Shown here: in pieces, positions 37,381 to 49,784 of the stretch
Layout of the letters: each line of letters begins with the position of its first letter
How positions within the stretch are numbered: the stretch's first letter is position 1
Assembly (NCBI RefSeq): GCF_050436995.1
Contig: NC_134757.1
Span: 9,622,501-9,686,500, forward strand
Source of the DNA: Anticarsia gemmatalis
Lineage: Eukaryota > Arthropoda > Insecta > Lepidoptera > Erebidae
Direction: 5' to 3'
DNA: 64,000 bases
Program-made: the position numbers and the translations under genes
Notes under the pieces: generated by a model
Databases searched by the model: none
Seen by the model: the letters and a program-made list of their open reading frames with translations, nothing else
What the model was told of the DNA's origin: nothing

Positions 37381-40319
37381 TTCAAGCCGAATTGATCACA
37401 ATCACAAGAACAAAGACATAATGTAATAATATATCTTCGCATAAATCTTTAGGGATTGTGCGTGGCAGACACGTAACATGATCATCATCATTAACAACTT
37501 TACCCTTCTAACGGCACGGCACAGCCTTTCGTTTACGCCAGTCATCGTTTTGTGACATATTTCCATCTCGGACAAAAAACAGCTGTTATCATACTCGCAC
37601 TAATAATACAATACTCAAAATACAACTTTTATCAGAATCAACGAATTTGTTTAATACCTATTATAGGTACAAAATACTAAATATTTTTTGTGTTTTAAAA
37701 GTGAAATAGAAGACATCATTTCGTTACTAATAAATAAAAAAACGGTATGGTTATAGTGTTAAGTCTAGTTGAAGTTGTGTCGATGTATTTTGAGTTACAA
37801 CACTATTGTATTATTAGTGCGTATGGAAGATCGATTTTAGAAACCTGTATTTTGTTTGTCAAATGGGTTCTTAAAACCTACTTCCATATCATCTCTTATA
37901 TCTTAGTTCTCGACGTATCACAGTCTAAGCAAATACTACTACACTGTATTATGGAGCCTATGCCTTAATTCTTTACGACGTCCACAATTTATATCCAAAA
38001 GATTTATATACTGGACATGCTTCATACACCAATAAACAGCTTCACAATCGACGTCAGTACTACCATATATTTCACGTAAAGCCTTCAAAATTCATATAAA
38101 AGAGACGTGAAAGAAATAAACAAACAGATCAACGATATCTCTCTGATTCGTTGTCACATATTTTCCACACGTCTGCCTCGCGGTGTGGGGACGCGTCCTA
38201 AATCACTTCAATACTCAATATTGATTCATTTGCCCGATATACATTCGATTTGCGGCTGTCATATAAAGTTGTGGTGTATAAAAAGATCTGCTATATTCGA
38301 GAGTAACACCAAAAATCTAATTCTTAAGTAAAATATTTATTACCTATGTGTATAATGATGTAATGCGTATTAATAGTCTTATTCTTGTCTATCAACAAAC
38401 AACAACTAAACTGGATGCTTACAACAAAATTTCCATTTATAGTGGTTTGTGAAAAGAAAATCAAAACTTTTTTGACGTCTTTCTTATCTTGTATGTACTA
38501 TGGAAACCAAAATACTTACCTACTTACTAATATTTACACCATGAACGCGGAAACGAATTCTTTAAAACAGAGAAGTCATCCATATGTAAATATACAGAAA
38601 GAAATACGTCTATTCAAGACGGTTCAGACCGCGAGTGCCAGTTATAAACGTCAATTTCCCAAGTCTTTTACAAAGTAATTCGATCTTCCACCAGCAGCCG
38701 TTGACGTATATTGGCACACGGTGACGCACACTGGTCTCCTTCTACTGGCGGTACAAAACAATCACAAATAAGCTTATCTCATTCCCACACTAGACTTAGC
38801 ACACAAACCGAACGCCTACTTAGGAATCAAAAATATCACTAGGTTATAATAACTTGGTCTTATCATAACTCTTTCTTGAGTAGTTTAGTTTGCTTGTTGT
38901 ATGGTTAGAATAATGCTCGATATACAATAAATATAGTTAACAGGGTAAATAGAAATTACTGGTTTTTGAAATGTAGTATAAACAAAAGGGCAAAGACTAA
39001 ACTTTGCAATTTATTCTTAGAAAGACTATTTAATTTTAGTGGCCTACGTAGCGCTACATGCGTAGCATTGACGTAGCTGCTTTTGCAAGCGTTTTGGTCG
39101 CTCAACGTGCACGGTTTCGGGTCATCAACATATTTTATTCATAGTTTTGTAATTCTTTCGCGTTTTTTATTATTTTCGAAGGGACTACTCAAGCTGTGAT
39201 GAACAAACATGAGATCCCTGACGAAAGTAAAATGAATGAGTTGCTTCATATAATTTTATATCAAGATCTATAGAAACAGGTAAAGCAAGCGACAATCACT
39301 AGAGGAAAAAATAAGCATTTAATTTTCTAGAAATAAAAAAGAAGTTGAGGTCTTAAAGCCACTGGTCCCCTTAGAAGTAGCTTCAGGAGATTGCTTTTCA
39401 TGCACATAAGAGAGCATTTGAACTAAGACAAACATTTGGTCTATTTAGGTTCATTTATGTCCAGATAGCGACTGCCATAGTCCGTTTTATTCAAAACTTG
39501 TTAATTATAACGACAAACATGATAATTGCCCTCAAGACAAATAACTTCTTTACATTTTGCTATCATGTCTTCATAAAATATTTTAAACGAAGATATTCGC
39601 TAGTAGCGGTTACGAGTTTCTATTCTCAGTGTATTATTCTAATTTGTATTTATTAAAACCTACGTTATCTTAAATATACCTCTTTATATAAGTCAATGCA
39701 ATATAAACTTATATAAATAGTTTCGTTTGAAACTTAAAATAAATATGAAAGTAAGTGTGTAAGTTATTATTTTACTTCAAACATGTTTTCACATTCGTAA
39801 TGTATGTAAGTTTCAAACACACATTTAAAGAAAATATGAGATAAAAGTTCGTTACCTAGAATAGATACTCCATATTTAGATAGTATTGGAAACACAAAAT
39901 GGCTTCATACACATTTCTTCAAAATGTTACTGTTTGGTAAATATTTAGATTAATTAATTAGTTAATGACGCAAAACATTGTCGACACGTGAAAATTAGCA
40001 GACTTCACAAATCGTATAAATCTTTGTAGTACGTAAGCTTGTTTTTTCTTTTCACTATGCATTTCTCATTCATGATTTTCCTACCTGATAATGAATTACA
40101 ATATAGACTATCATATATGGACCACCAAATAACCCTTTTTTGTCGTAGGGACTCACTTACGTATGTCGGTTCAACAATAAATTAAAGTTCCGTGATTAGA
40201 TAGTTAGATAGGAGAGTTTTATATCATACTTTAGTTTTCACACGAATTGTTTTTTTCTAAAGCACAATTACGAGTCTTAAAAAAAACTTACTTATTTATA
40301 TTATTTTTTCACCATACAG

Positions 40320-40735
40320 CTCACCAATAAGCAAGTGAAACATCCAAGAAAACCCAAGTTTATTATAAAGTGCGTCCAAAAAAAGTTAAGTGAAATTGTT
40401 AAACCAAAACATTATCCCGAGCTTAACCCAAAACCAGCCAGTTCCGTGCCTCGTAGTACCAGTTTACCAATGTTCCCGGATAAAACAGTGTTAGTGAGTG
40501 CCCAGTGCTATGCTGTTAGAATGTAGGCACCATGAGGAAAGACGTGACGATGTGGTGCGTGCTCATGTGTCTCTCTCCGTCGGACAACTTCAGGACCCAG
40601 GAGATGGGTCTTTTGTCCGGCAAGATCGTGTTTGGAGTGACCACGACGCAGACCAGCGTTGGCACTACGACAGAGACCACAGATGACATTCAGTTCGTTG
40701 AGGAGACTACCCGTGATTCGCTACATTTGTTACAT
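40320..40735 (+). other. Candidate first or second exon of gene 2 (leader plus coding part)
   Basis: A plausible acceptor (ttttttcaccatacag) ends at 40319 and a strong donor (CAT|gtaagt) follows 40735. The first 207 nt are open in one frame from 40320 to a stop at 40524..40526. This is either a 5' leader that is open by chance or the last coding exon of an unseen gene. The ATG at 40532 follows five bases after that stop. Confidence 0.35.
40532..40735 (+). CDS. Gene 2, candidate alternative first coding exon A
   Basis: 68 codons from ATG to a strong donor (gtaagt), phase 0. The N-terminus MRKDVTMWCVLMCLSPSDNF is only a weak signal-peptide candidate. It is followed by a Thr-rich stretch (GVTTTQTSVGTTTETTDD). 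It could splice to 56272 in frame, skipping exon B. The base composition and donor look coding, but no family is recognised, and it may belong to a separate small transcript. Confidence 0.45.
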
Positions 40736-41672
40736 GTAAGTAGATTTTTTGTTATTATTTGATTGGGAGTTACGCGTTGTTGTTACTTGAGTGACAAACG
40801 TGATATGATATGACGATACGATGTCCTGACAAGATCGAAAGGTAGCAATCTAGCGTATACCTACTATTGAATTATGTGTGTAGAATCTCATCGTTATCGT
40901 TATACAGTGTTTCATAGGACGCCTGCAGTATAGGCCTTTGTTTTGCACATTACAACAAAACTATGCTCCTATGCAGCAATAAAAGAACTATTTGCGTAAT
41001 TCATTTACTAATAGTAAAATGGCTGTCCTGCCTTTTGTTAAAATAAATAACGTTAATTTCTAGGTGCGTTATCACTGAAAGTATCTTCCTAACGAGTAAG
41101 TAATTACTTCGCTTGTGATTATCACTGTCCTATTTCTGTCCCACTTAGTGGATCGCTGCTAATGTTGCTATAGAAACGCAACACTATATTCCACTTGCCG
41201 CGTTATATTGTGAAAATATGTTGTAAGCAATCGACGACTTAAAAAGTAAGAAATGGGTGATTTCAGAGGTTTTCTGACTTACACCATAGTGTCAAAACGA
41301 ATAGCTATCATGTTTTTTTAGGGTGATGAGCCAATTTAATAGAATTTATTTTTGTTTGACTTAAGTATTTAGTAGTATTTTTTTCTAGGTATAGAAGCGT
41401 TGTGAAAATGACCAGGGGCTATTGGTAAAAACTGTCATTGCTTAAAACTATCTGATAGCCACTTCTGTACATTGTTACTTTGCTCAAATACTGATGATTA
41501 TTTTGTTACGTCAAAACAGCAATGGCCTTCAAACTGACACACATACAGCAGCTGTCAAGTGCAATACACAATATGCATGCCGAGAAACACATATGAGACA
41601 GAAATGACTATCGTTAACGAGATGAGTGAAAGACTCTTACGCTCTCTCTTTCTCTCTTACGCTCTCTTACGC

Positions 41673-41738
41673 TTTCAAGACCTTAGGAGTCTTAATCTCG
41701 GTACACCGATTAAGATTAAGACTCCTAAGGTCTTGAAA
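41673..41738. repeat. Perfect hairpin: 24-bp arms, 18-nt loop
   Basis: 41673..41696 and 41715..41738 are exact reverse complements. Just upstream is a short tandem of CTCTTACGCTCT-like units. The stem does not continue beyond these arms, so it is short for a microRNA precursor. It may be a decayed MITE. Confidence 0.85.
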
Positions 41739-43852
41739 TACTGTGAATGATGATGATTAAGAATCTTTGGTGATGATGATGATCGATGATTGAGAAGCTA
41801 TCTCGACATTAAAAATACTTTGCTCCAAGATGTTATCATAACATCAATTCTAATAATAGAAAATTGTACCACAGAATAATTTCCAGACTAGACTAAAAAC
41901 ATTTCTACGCCCTGAAGCTCGTAGGTCTAGTGTTTATACATTATAATGTTGTATTCTTAACGAGTGAATGTACACAAAATTGTACAAACACAACGTCTAG
42001 AAGCAACAACAACATTACAAGAAGAATAGGGCTGTCGAACAAGTTGATAAAATTATAATTTGCTTTTATAATTGCGGTTAAAGCCTTATAATCTTCTTTA
42101 ATCTATGGTGAAACCGTGAGGATGCGTATAAAATTATATTTGGATAAAGTATCGCATACTCATACCGTTGTAATTCCTCGGGGATCGTTCTATCTACAGA
42201 TAAAAACCCAATGAAAATCTGTTCAGGAGATTCTAAGTTTATCGCAAACAGACACACATCCGCGGCGAGCACGCTTTAGTTTATTGTTTTTGGTAATTTC
42301 ACTATTAGACTGTATCTATGGTCGATGGATTTGAAAGGTTTGATTTAAACAAAAAGGTTAAATATGGAGACAACATTGATCTCAAAGACATTACCTGCGA
42401 AACTGTTTTCTCTTTCCTTTACTTTGCTTTTACCTAAAGAATATACTTGTTCATTTATAATTTTTAAGCCAGTATTTTGCAAGGGTCTCCCAAATTGAGG
42501 GAGTGGTTAGGCTGAGAGTCCAATTATTCATAAATATAGGTAGGTACATTATTATTGTTTGTGTGAGCCCTACACGTGTATGTTCAGTACGTTGGTATAA
42601 TTTTGTTACGCATTTGTTTGTATTGGCCGCGGCATTGCTTATTTATGTCGTCCTCCATACATTTTGATGTTTCTTCATTAAATCCCTTCGAAATATAACG
42701 TTTTTATTTCATTAAAGGGTTGATAGAGTACATTTTACACGTGCCATATAGAAGGACAGTAATAGGAGGAAAATAAGATGTAATTTTCATTACATCGTAA
42801 TATTACTGTAGCTGTAAAAATGTAGTTATGATCTCAGATTTTTTTGTGTCCGTATTTAAGACGGTAAGCTCGGAAGCACGGTTTTAGAATCTATTTTAAT
42901 GAGATTTTCTTATCAAGTTTGGCATGCATCCAAGTCCAATAATACGGACCCTAAAAATAGTTTAAAAACATCATTGCCTCGTTACAATATACTTAATGAA
43001 TTAGAAGAAGTCCAACTGAATGAGATTAGCATATGATTGAGAAACGTGAAAGATGCTAAAAGTTTTCTCAAGTCTAGATAGATTTTTGGACATGCTATAG
43101 AAACGTAAAAGATGCTAAAATAATTTTAAAATCAAGATAGGTTTTTGGAAAAAAAGTACGTAAAGGGCTGAGATAAGTGCTATGCCCTTTTTTGCGAATG
43201 AAGCTCGCAAGTCTGCTAATGGAGATATATTTCTATAACTAAACACCGTGATGATATCTGATAAACTGTTTACGTTATATCATACAGCCACAACGGCTGT
43301 AGTGGCCGTACTACAGATAAAAATGCTATCTTTAGTCCGGCATGCGTCTGTAACACTCTTGTGATAACATTCACGAGTATTTGTTAGTTTGGCAACTGAT
43401 ACGTGTTGTTGGAGGTTATTAGTAAACATTGCACCTTTTTGTAGAGAATTGCTTTGTTTTGTCTTAGAGAACAGTCAGTGTGTAGACGTAACTTTATCGT
43501 AGATCCGGATGCGTATATAACGGATAAATATTAATTATAATTAGATTTAGAAAATAATGAAATAATTACGATTAAACAAACTAAAAAGACAAAAATAATA
43601 ATATTCTATGTAAAAAAAGAAAAACCAAAATTGGTCCACCCAGTAAAAAGTTATGAGGTAACAAAGATAAAAAAACATCTCATTTTTTTGAAGTCTGTTA
43701 AAAAGAGATTCAATTGTTTTATTTAGCCAACCATTTTACATCTGGGCTACGGTAATTTATGTGTAAGAATATAGATTGTAAAAGATTAAAAACTTTAGCA
43801 TATGGTACTTATAGTACATAGACAGTAATAGATGTTACAGCACAGAAGCTAC

Positions 43853-44217
43853 TATATATTCGCTTAGCCTTTTGTTCCAAACTATGTTGGAGTCGGCTTC
43901 CAGTCTCACCGGATGCAGCTGGATACCAGTGTTTTACATGGAGCGACTGCCTATCTGACCTCCACAACCCAGTTACTTGGGTATTAACACGATGCCCTTC
44001 GGTAAGACTGGTTGTCAGACTTTCAAGCTTCTGACTACTGTTAACGACTGTCAAAGATCTTCGAAAATGACAGCCGGGACCCACAATTTAACGTGCCTTC
44101 CGAAACACGGAGGAACTCGATATGTATAAGATGGTCACCCATCCACGGAACAACCTCGGCAAGCGTAGCTTAACCTCAGAGATCGATCCGTGCGGCTGTT
44201 GTAAACTAAGCCACGAG
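43853..44217 (-). mobile_element. 5S rRNA-derived SINE (same subtype as 19455..19820)
   Basis: Nearly identical along its length to the 19455..19820 element. On the minus strand it begins with the 5S-like block (GAGGTTAAGC, GTGGATGGGTGACC) and ends in the TA-rich tail. Flanks show at best a diverged duplication (GCTACT against GCTCCT). The 91-codon ORF inside it is not a gene. Confidence 0.82.
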
Positions 44218-45381
44218 CTCCTCATAATCCTACTGTTGGTTAAAAACAATTGGGCATTTAACGAAAAAATATTAAAGAAGTATTTCTATAGGTACTGAAA
44301 TGTGTTTTCGACAGTTCATATACCGTAGTAATAGAACGAAGTCAACCAATTGTAATTCAAAGTAAAATGCATGAGATAAAGAAAAGATATACAATAGTAA
44401 AATTGCAGGAAATATTGTTTTACCTTATAAATACAAATGAAAACTAATTAACAGTTATAATTTGATTAATGTTACATTTCTCGATGTTTGAAACGTTTAT
44501 GATTGATTTGATGAGGCCTTCTGGTTTTTAATTATTTGCTCAGGTGAAATATTAGCAATATTTGAATAGCCTTTAAAAATGTTTCTTCTTAAACTGACAT
44601 TATTTTAATACATTTTCATTGACATAATTACCTTTTTTAAGTCAGTAAGTGGCAAAGACAGAACAGATATCAAATAGTGTGTCTGTGTATTACAAGTTGT
44701 TGCTTCGAGTTTGGTAATCGTACAGACCTGCGACAGAAAATACATACTCAGTGCGGGAGTTTTCTTTTTATGTATTGGCAAGTAAAATGTACTATCCTAA
44801 TTCATTAAATAACATTATAATTAAGTTATATTGTTCCCTTGGAAACGCTCACATATTTGAACGCTAGTCCTTGAACATGACCAAATAAAAATGAATCAGA
44901 AAAAGACAATATCAAAAAAACTATTTTACGTTTATTCGATAATCTTATCATATCTATCGGCATTGAGCGTCAGGCGTATTTGAGTGCTATTATCTGAAGA
45001 TTGGACCCGAAACGGTTATCAATACAATCATGAAACAATTCCAATGTGTATTGTGACAATCACTCACGTCCGCAGTTATTGAAATTTTTACGTTTTTTAT
45101 AGTTAATTTTCGATAGTTGTGCCCGTTTAAAGTGTCAAAATTACTTTTTAGATGTGTTTCTGTGGTTTTAAAGTGATTTTAAGGACATAAAACCAATGTA
45201 ATAGTGTAGATGATAGTGTTTTTAATCATTTTAAGTGCAATAAGTGCTCGAGTTCACCAAAAATATAGTTGTGACTAAGTGTTAGTTTTAGTTCTAGTTA
45301 TCGTATTCGAAATAGGTTTTCTTATCTGTGCAGTTATGTGTTCGAAAACCAATAAATAAATAAAATGTTGTAATAAACAAG

Positions 45382-45389
45382 TGACGTCA
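45382..45389. promoter_or_regulatory. CRE-like palindrome TGACGTCA near the gene 2 exon B start
   Basis: A perfect TGACGTCA lies six bases before the exon B ATG. It would be in the leader unless transcription starts right there. Other TGACGTCA copies occur in the window (30038, 46092), so it may be coincidence. Confidence 0.2.
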
Positions 45390-45394
45390 TTACA

Positions 45395-45556
45395 ATGTGT
45401 GTGAAGTGTATGTTTTTATTCATTTTCGTGGTCACAAGTGACAGTTCGCGGGCTCAATGGCCGCCGAGTCAAATTGCTCACGGGCCGCAGTTTCCGAGAA
45501 TGGGCAATGGTCACGTCCACGAAATGCCACACATGATCAGGCCAAGGCCATTCAAT
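45395..45556 (+). CDS. Gene 2, first coding exon B (signal peptide)
   Basis: 54 codons, phase 0, ending AAT|gtgagt. MCVKCMFLFIFVVTSDSSRA is a good signal peptide (hydrophobic core, small residues at the cleavage site) with likely cleavage before QWPP. The mature start is rich in Pro, His and Met (QWPPSQIAHGP, HVHEMPHMIRPRP) and probably unstructured. It joins in frame to 56272. No acceptor is obvious upstream, so it behaves as a first exon with its own promoter. Confidence 0.7.
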
Positions 45557-45728
45557 GTGAGTCTATAGTAAATATTGTTTGATTATCGTTTGGTTTGTGA
45601 AGTAAATAGCTGTGAGTAAATCGTTTTGTCGATTGTACGCTTATTAAACACAAACAGATCAGGTGTGTTTTAACTGCTCTGTTAGTTAATTAATTGCTCA
45701 ATGCATATACTTTTTATCACCTTGTCTG

Positions 45729-45930
45729 AGGCGCTCATAGCCAGTTGCACTCATTAGTCGGTAACGAAGTCTGGGTTGAGCAACCCATGGCACGGTCATT
45801 CCATAGATGGATGACCGTATGGTGATGTTAAAACTAAGCATTTCCGTGCTCAGGAAGGCACGTTAAAGGCAGTTACTGTGGTTGTCACTCAAAATAACAG
45901 TTGTTAAATCAAAGCCTTTCAAATAATGTG
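45729..45930 (+). repeat. 5S rRNA-derived SINE (diverged copy)
   Basis: The block order aggcgctcatagcc, gggttgagcaacccatggca, cggtcattccatagatgg, atgacc, ctcaggaaggcacgttaaag follows the 56450..56700 copy. The C-box equivalent is partly kept (GATGGATGACC). Confidence 0.7.
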
Positions 45931-46242
45931 GTAAAATAAAAAAAATCACCTTATCTTGATCAATAGACGGCTTGGCCATCATGATTGCGCGCGTCTCCTA
46001 ATATTATTCTAATTGTGTTATGCAATGCCCAATCCCAACCCAGTTAATATCTCAGTACGGTATTTTACTACCAGTCGAAATACGACATAGTGACGTCACA
46101 ATGTCATGTTTTCCTAACAAAAAAACGATTAGCGTGAGCATTTTCGCACCTTTTGTAATAAGGTTTAATAATATTTTGTTGACGGAGTAAAATACCCTAA
46201 TTGGGAACTTAAACATAAAATGTCAATTTCATGTTATTTTGA

Positions 46243-46992
46243 CAGATATCTGTACCGCGATTCTGTACAACTAGCGAGTATCGAGTATCGAGTAACGAGT
46301 AGCTATCGAAAAATTGTGTATGAAAAATTGATCAGCGCCCCTAGCGGATTTTCGCAACAATTATGTTCTTCAATGGCGCCATTTTCCACCAAACATTAAA
46401 ATAAAATAAAATAAATATTTTTTTTTGCTGGAGCGCACTTAGGGGCAATTCGAAATTCGAATTTCGAAATAAAATATTCTTTCCATTTTTAATTTTAATA
46501 AATTATTTTAATAATCTTTATTGGATATTTTTAGGAAGACGAGGCCAACGAGGCTGAAAAGATATTGTCTCCTTTGCCTGTTTCAACGTAGAAATAAAAA
46601 GACACTGATTCTTTTTTTGTGTTGATAATGTTTCGTTGAACAACATTAACTATGATATTTTTATGTTATTGATTTATTTTTACTAATACCGTTTAAAGTA
46701 GACTATAATTATTATTTATGAGAATAATACCTTTCATAATTATTTTTTATCCACTATATAATATATTTAAAATTAGTTTATACACAATTATTACCAATTA
46801 AATTTTATTTAAAGAACAAATTTTCAGAACGAAACTTTTTCTCACTTTAAATGTCAAGTTTTCGATACTCGATAGGTCGCGATTCTCTGCCGGATTGCTG
46901 CCGGTTTTCTATCGAGTAGCTCGAAAGAAATGTATGGTATTCGATAGCGTGACGTTAGTATCGAATGTACAGAATCGAGGTACTGATATATC
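46243..46992. mobile_element. Long MITE of the ATTCTSTACA family, both ends present
   Basis: The ends are inverted: CGATTCTGTACA near 46258 against TGTACAGAATCG near 46967. The match extends outward (CAGATAT..GTACC on both sides). About 750 bp, AT-rich interior, no transposase ORF. Subterminal regions repeat TCGATACTCGAT-like words. Shorter family members lie at 48120..48290, 62193..62355 and 62428..62586, and a long relative at 26150..26885. Confidence 0.75.
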
Positions 46993-47095
46993 TGTTTACA
47001 TTGTTGATTCTATGGTAAAGCGAGCCCGCTTTTGTACCAAACACGGCAGGTTACGAAACTGAATATGTTTTTCAGAATTTTTCAATAAATTCATA

Positions 47096-47274
47096 GTTAT
47101 AGTCAACTTAGTAGAGAGCCTTGGCATGTACGATTAATCTAGATTATAATTCGGAATTTTTGTGCGTTTCCAAAATAAAGTACATTCCGAGCTATATCAA
47201 AAAGGCAACATTTTTCAGCCGCGAACTTTGCACATAAAGCTTTACTAAGTTATTGGACTATAACAGTTATAATT
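47096..47274. repeat. MITE-like inverted repeat (AACTTAGTAGAG family)
   Basis: The left end GTTATAGTC-AACTTAGTAGAG and the reverse complement of the right end GTTATAGTCCAATAACTTAG match, with a small gap. The same terminal motif bounds 4104..4306. Confidence 0.65.
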
Positions 47275-48119
47275 AACTTTTGAATTTGATAAATTTAGCA
47301 GTATACGACCAGTTGAAAGAGATTATCCTCGAAACTCGAAACTGTCTTTTATTTCCACAAAAAAGTGAAATGACCGAACAAGTTAAGATATTTAATACGA
47401 ATAGTAAAATTAGGAAGTCAAGTTCAAATAACAACGCAACATAGACTACTGTATACCCTTAAGAGGATTACTGTCGTGAAGTTAGCAGCGTTCCTTTGAG
47501 ATTTCACCCCGAGGCATTGGGGTTGCGGAACTGATTTCCGCGCATGTCGCTTCCGTGACAGGATCTGAATACGTGACCAACATATTTATAATAATATGTT
47601 TGTGGTTATTTTGATATCTTCGTGTTATTATAACTTGTTATAATGATATTACGTATTAACCGTATTTGTAAATCGATCTTGTTGTATGTACGTATTACTT
47701 ATGTCTGATTGAACGTTTATTTTGCTGCTATTCGTGAGATATCTGGCTCTATTTCTTAGCCTAGAAAAGTGATGTTAGGATTTTTTTTATTGGAATGTAC
47801 TTAATACTCTCAATAATATGTCACAATTAAACCACTTCGCTACTCGTTAACATTCAAGATGAACATCTAAATCTAAAGTTATGTTAGCAAATAAACTGTG
47901 CATATTAACGCGATAGATGAACGTAAAATATACAAACCTAGAGAAACATTGTCTGATTTATGCGACGTATGTAACAGTTGTCAAAATATTGTGCTCATAT
48001 GCTTCGGCTATTTTAATTCAGATGGTGTAGAAAATACACTGAATTTTGGGTTAAATTTAGAGACCATAGATGGAATCTTAAGTGTCTCAGCGATAGTGTG
48101 TACGAAAACTGATCAGTAG

Positions 48120-48290
48120 CGCAATTCTCCACAGTCGGGACAGTCGAATATCGAGAGATTGACATTTAAAATGTACTGCCAAAATAGTTCCTACGAACTC
48201 CAGGCGCTGATCAGATTTTCATGCAAAATTTCTCGATAGCTAGCCTTGTCAGCAGTCGATAGTAGCAGAGAATCGAGCTATCGTCGATAT
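48120..48290 (+). repeat. Short MITE of the ATTCTSTACA family
   Basis: Closely similar to 62428..62586: gcaattctccacag, tcgaatatcgagagattgac, atttaaaatgtactgcc, caaaatttctcgatagctag, agtcgatagtagcagagaat. The terminal words are inverted repeats with a few changes. Confidence 0.7.
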
Positions 48291-48607
48291 CGAATGTCGT
48301 CAAGTTTGATAAACAGTTATTGTTTTTGTTCCTTTCTGTTGGCATATCCTCAATAGTAGTATTAGTTGTAGAAATTGCTCGGCGTTTGGTAATGCGCCTA
48401 GCGTATGGCATATTCAATGAAACTAACATTGTAATAGGCAAAACGCAGTTCATACGGCTGAATAAGCTATACCCGTAGACCACACTGTCTTCATGTTACG
48501 AAGATTAAAACGATCTATGATCATCAAGGGCAAGACAATAAAGAAAATATTTTGACAGTCGTGAAGGCAATTAATACGTCCTTGATACGATACTCAATAC
48601 CAACCTC

Positions 48608-48728
48608 TAACCCCAGGTTTCTGAAGACATTTAGCAGTAGTTTATCTATTCAATAGCGTTTTTTCTAATGAGCTTTGACACTATTGAATAGATAAACTAT
48701 CGCTAACTGTACCTCAGAAACCGGGATT
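48608..48728. repeat. Palindromic element: ~48-bp imperfect arms, ~24-nt loop
   Basis: The left arm (AGGTTTCTGA ... GTAGTTTATCTATTCAATAG) pairs with the right arm (CTATTGAATAGATAAACTA ... TCAGAAACC) with scattered mismatches. The shape is like a microRNA precursor. The same words are, as far as I recall, common in moth genomes, so a MITE is the likelier reading. Confidence 0.75.
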
Positions 48729-49008
48729 AAAAAAGCTACTTTGTATTTGCAAAACACATACAAGATGTTATCCATCAACATTTGAATAATAGTAAGTGCG
48801 TGTTGTACGTACATCGACAGTCTAAATACACAAATGGTTGCCTTCACTTGTTACAATTACACTCGCTGTAAATATTTATATTAGTACTACTATCAACACA
48901 AAAGTATACTTAAGAAAATAAACATTGTATTACTATACAATAATACCAATCACGTAATAATATAGAATTTCTCGTTCTAAAGGGAAAACTTAATCTATAC
49001 TTATTCAG

Positions 49009-49390
49009 AGTTTGTGAAAATGAAACTGAAATTAGATGGTTTGGAAAAGCCCCTACGACGAATTTCATCAGCTGCACAGAAATTGTACGCTGTTCGCTTC
49101 TCCCAAAAGTCTGTAAATGCCGGTGCCAATATCAATAAAAAGAAAACAATATCAGATCTTTAGATTGGGATCGGTAACGAAACATTGCTTTATGGATAAC
49201 GTGATTCTTCGGCAGTGCAGTGCTAATGCCGTGCAGAGGCAAATAAAGCGGTTATCCCATAAAATTTCGTCCAGGAATTCTCAGTGTCTTCCCAAAGTGT
49301 GGAAGTTAAAGACGCAGAATCCGCCTCGAAGATCAAATAAATCTGCTGGTTTTAAAGACAGCTTGCAGTTGCGGATACCGCTCGGGACCA
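49009..49390 (+). other. Weak exon-like stretch
   Basis: An acceptor-like ttattcag ends at 49008 and a donor-like AA|gtaagt lies near 49390. Two overlapping short ORFs, 49020..49163 (47 codons) and 49117..49395 (92 codons), are rich in Lys, Arg and Ser. Neither is open from the acceptor through to the donor, so it could only be untranslated or spurious. Confidence 0.15.
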
Positions 49391-49448
49391 AGTAAGTAAG
49401 TCCCAAGTAGAGCTCACTCTATACGGGAATCATGCCGTTACAGACGCT

Positions 49449-49784
49449 ATATATAGGCTGAGCCTTTGTTCCAAACTATTTTGGAGTCGGCTTCCAGCCG
49501 CCAGACCTAATGCAGCTGGATACCATTGTTTTACATGGAGCGACTGCCTATCTGACCTCCACAACCCAATACCCCGGTAAGACTGGTTGTCAGACTCTCA
49601 AGCTTCTTCCGTCAACCGTCAAAGAACTTCGAAAATGACAGCCGGGACCCACAATTTAATGTGCCTTCCGAAACACTGAGGAACTCGATATGTATAAGAT
49701 GGTCACCCATCCATAGAACAACCTCGGCAAGCATAGCTTAACCTCAGAGATCAATCCGCGCGGCTGTTGTTTACTAAGCCACGA
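49449..49784 (-). mobile_element. 5S rRNA-derived SINE (same subtype as 19455..19820)
   Basis: Same order and sequence as the copies at 19455 and 43853, with small deletions in the middle and about a dozen extra changes. No target-site duplication found. Confidence 0.8.

Larger units (their letters stand above)
25971..40319. other. Intergenic region (or undetected 5' part of gene 2)
   Basis: No coding exon I can support. It contains the long MITE at 26150..26885, hairpins, the palindrome at 29521..29560, a GC-rich patch at 29870..30050, a MITE at 33356..33525, the foldback element at 34757..35110 and a 5S SINE at 37065..37380. Small ORFs here (61-97 codons) show no family resemblance. Confidence 0.6.
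40736..45394 (+). other. Intron or flank between the two candidate first exons
   Basis: No coding exon seen. It contains a strong 24-bp hairpin at 41673..41738 and a 5S-derived SINE at 43853..44217. The last few hundred bases would hold the promoter and leader of exon B. Confidence 0.6.

Noticed and set aside
43809..44084. 91-codon minus-strand ORF
   Set aside because: Lies almost wholly within a 5S-derived SINE; other copies of the SINE do not keep it open.
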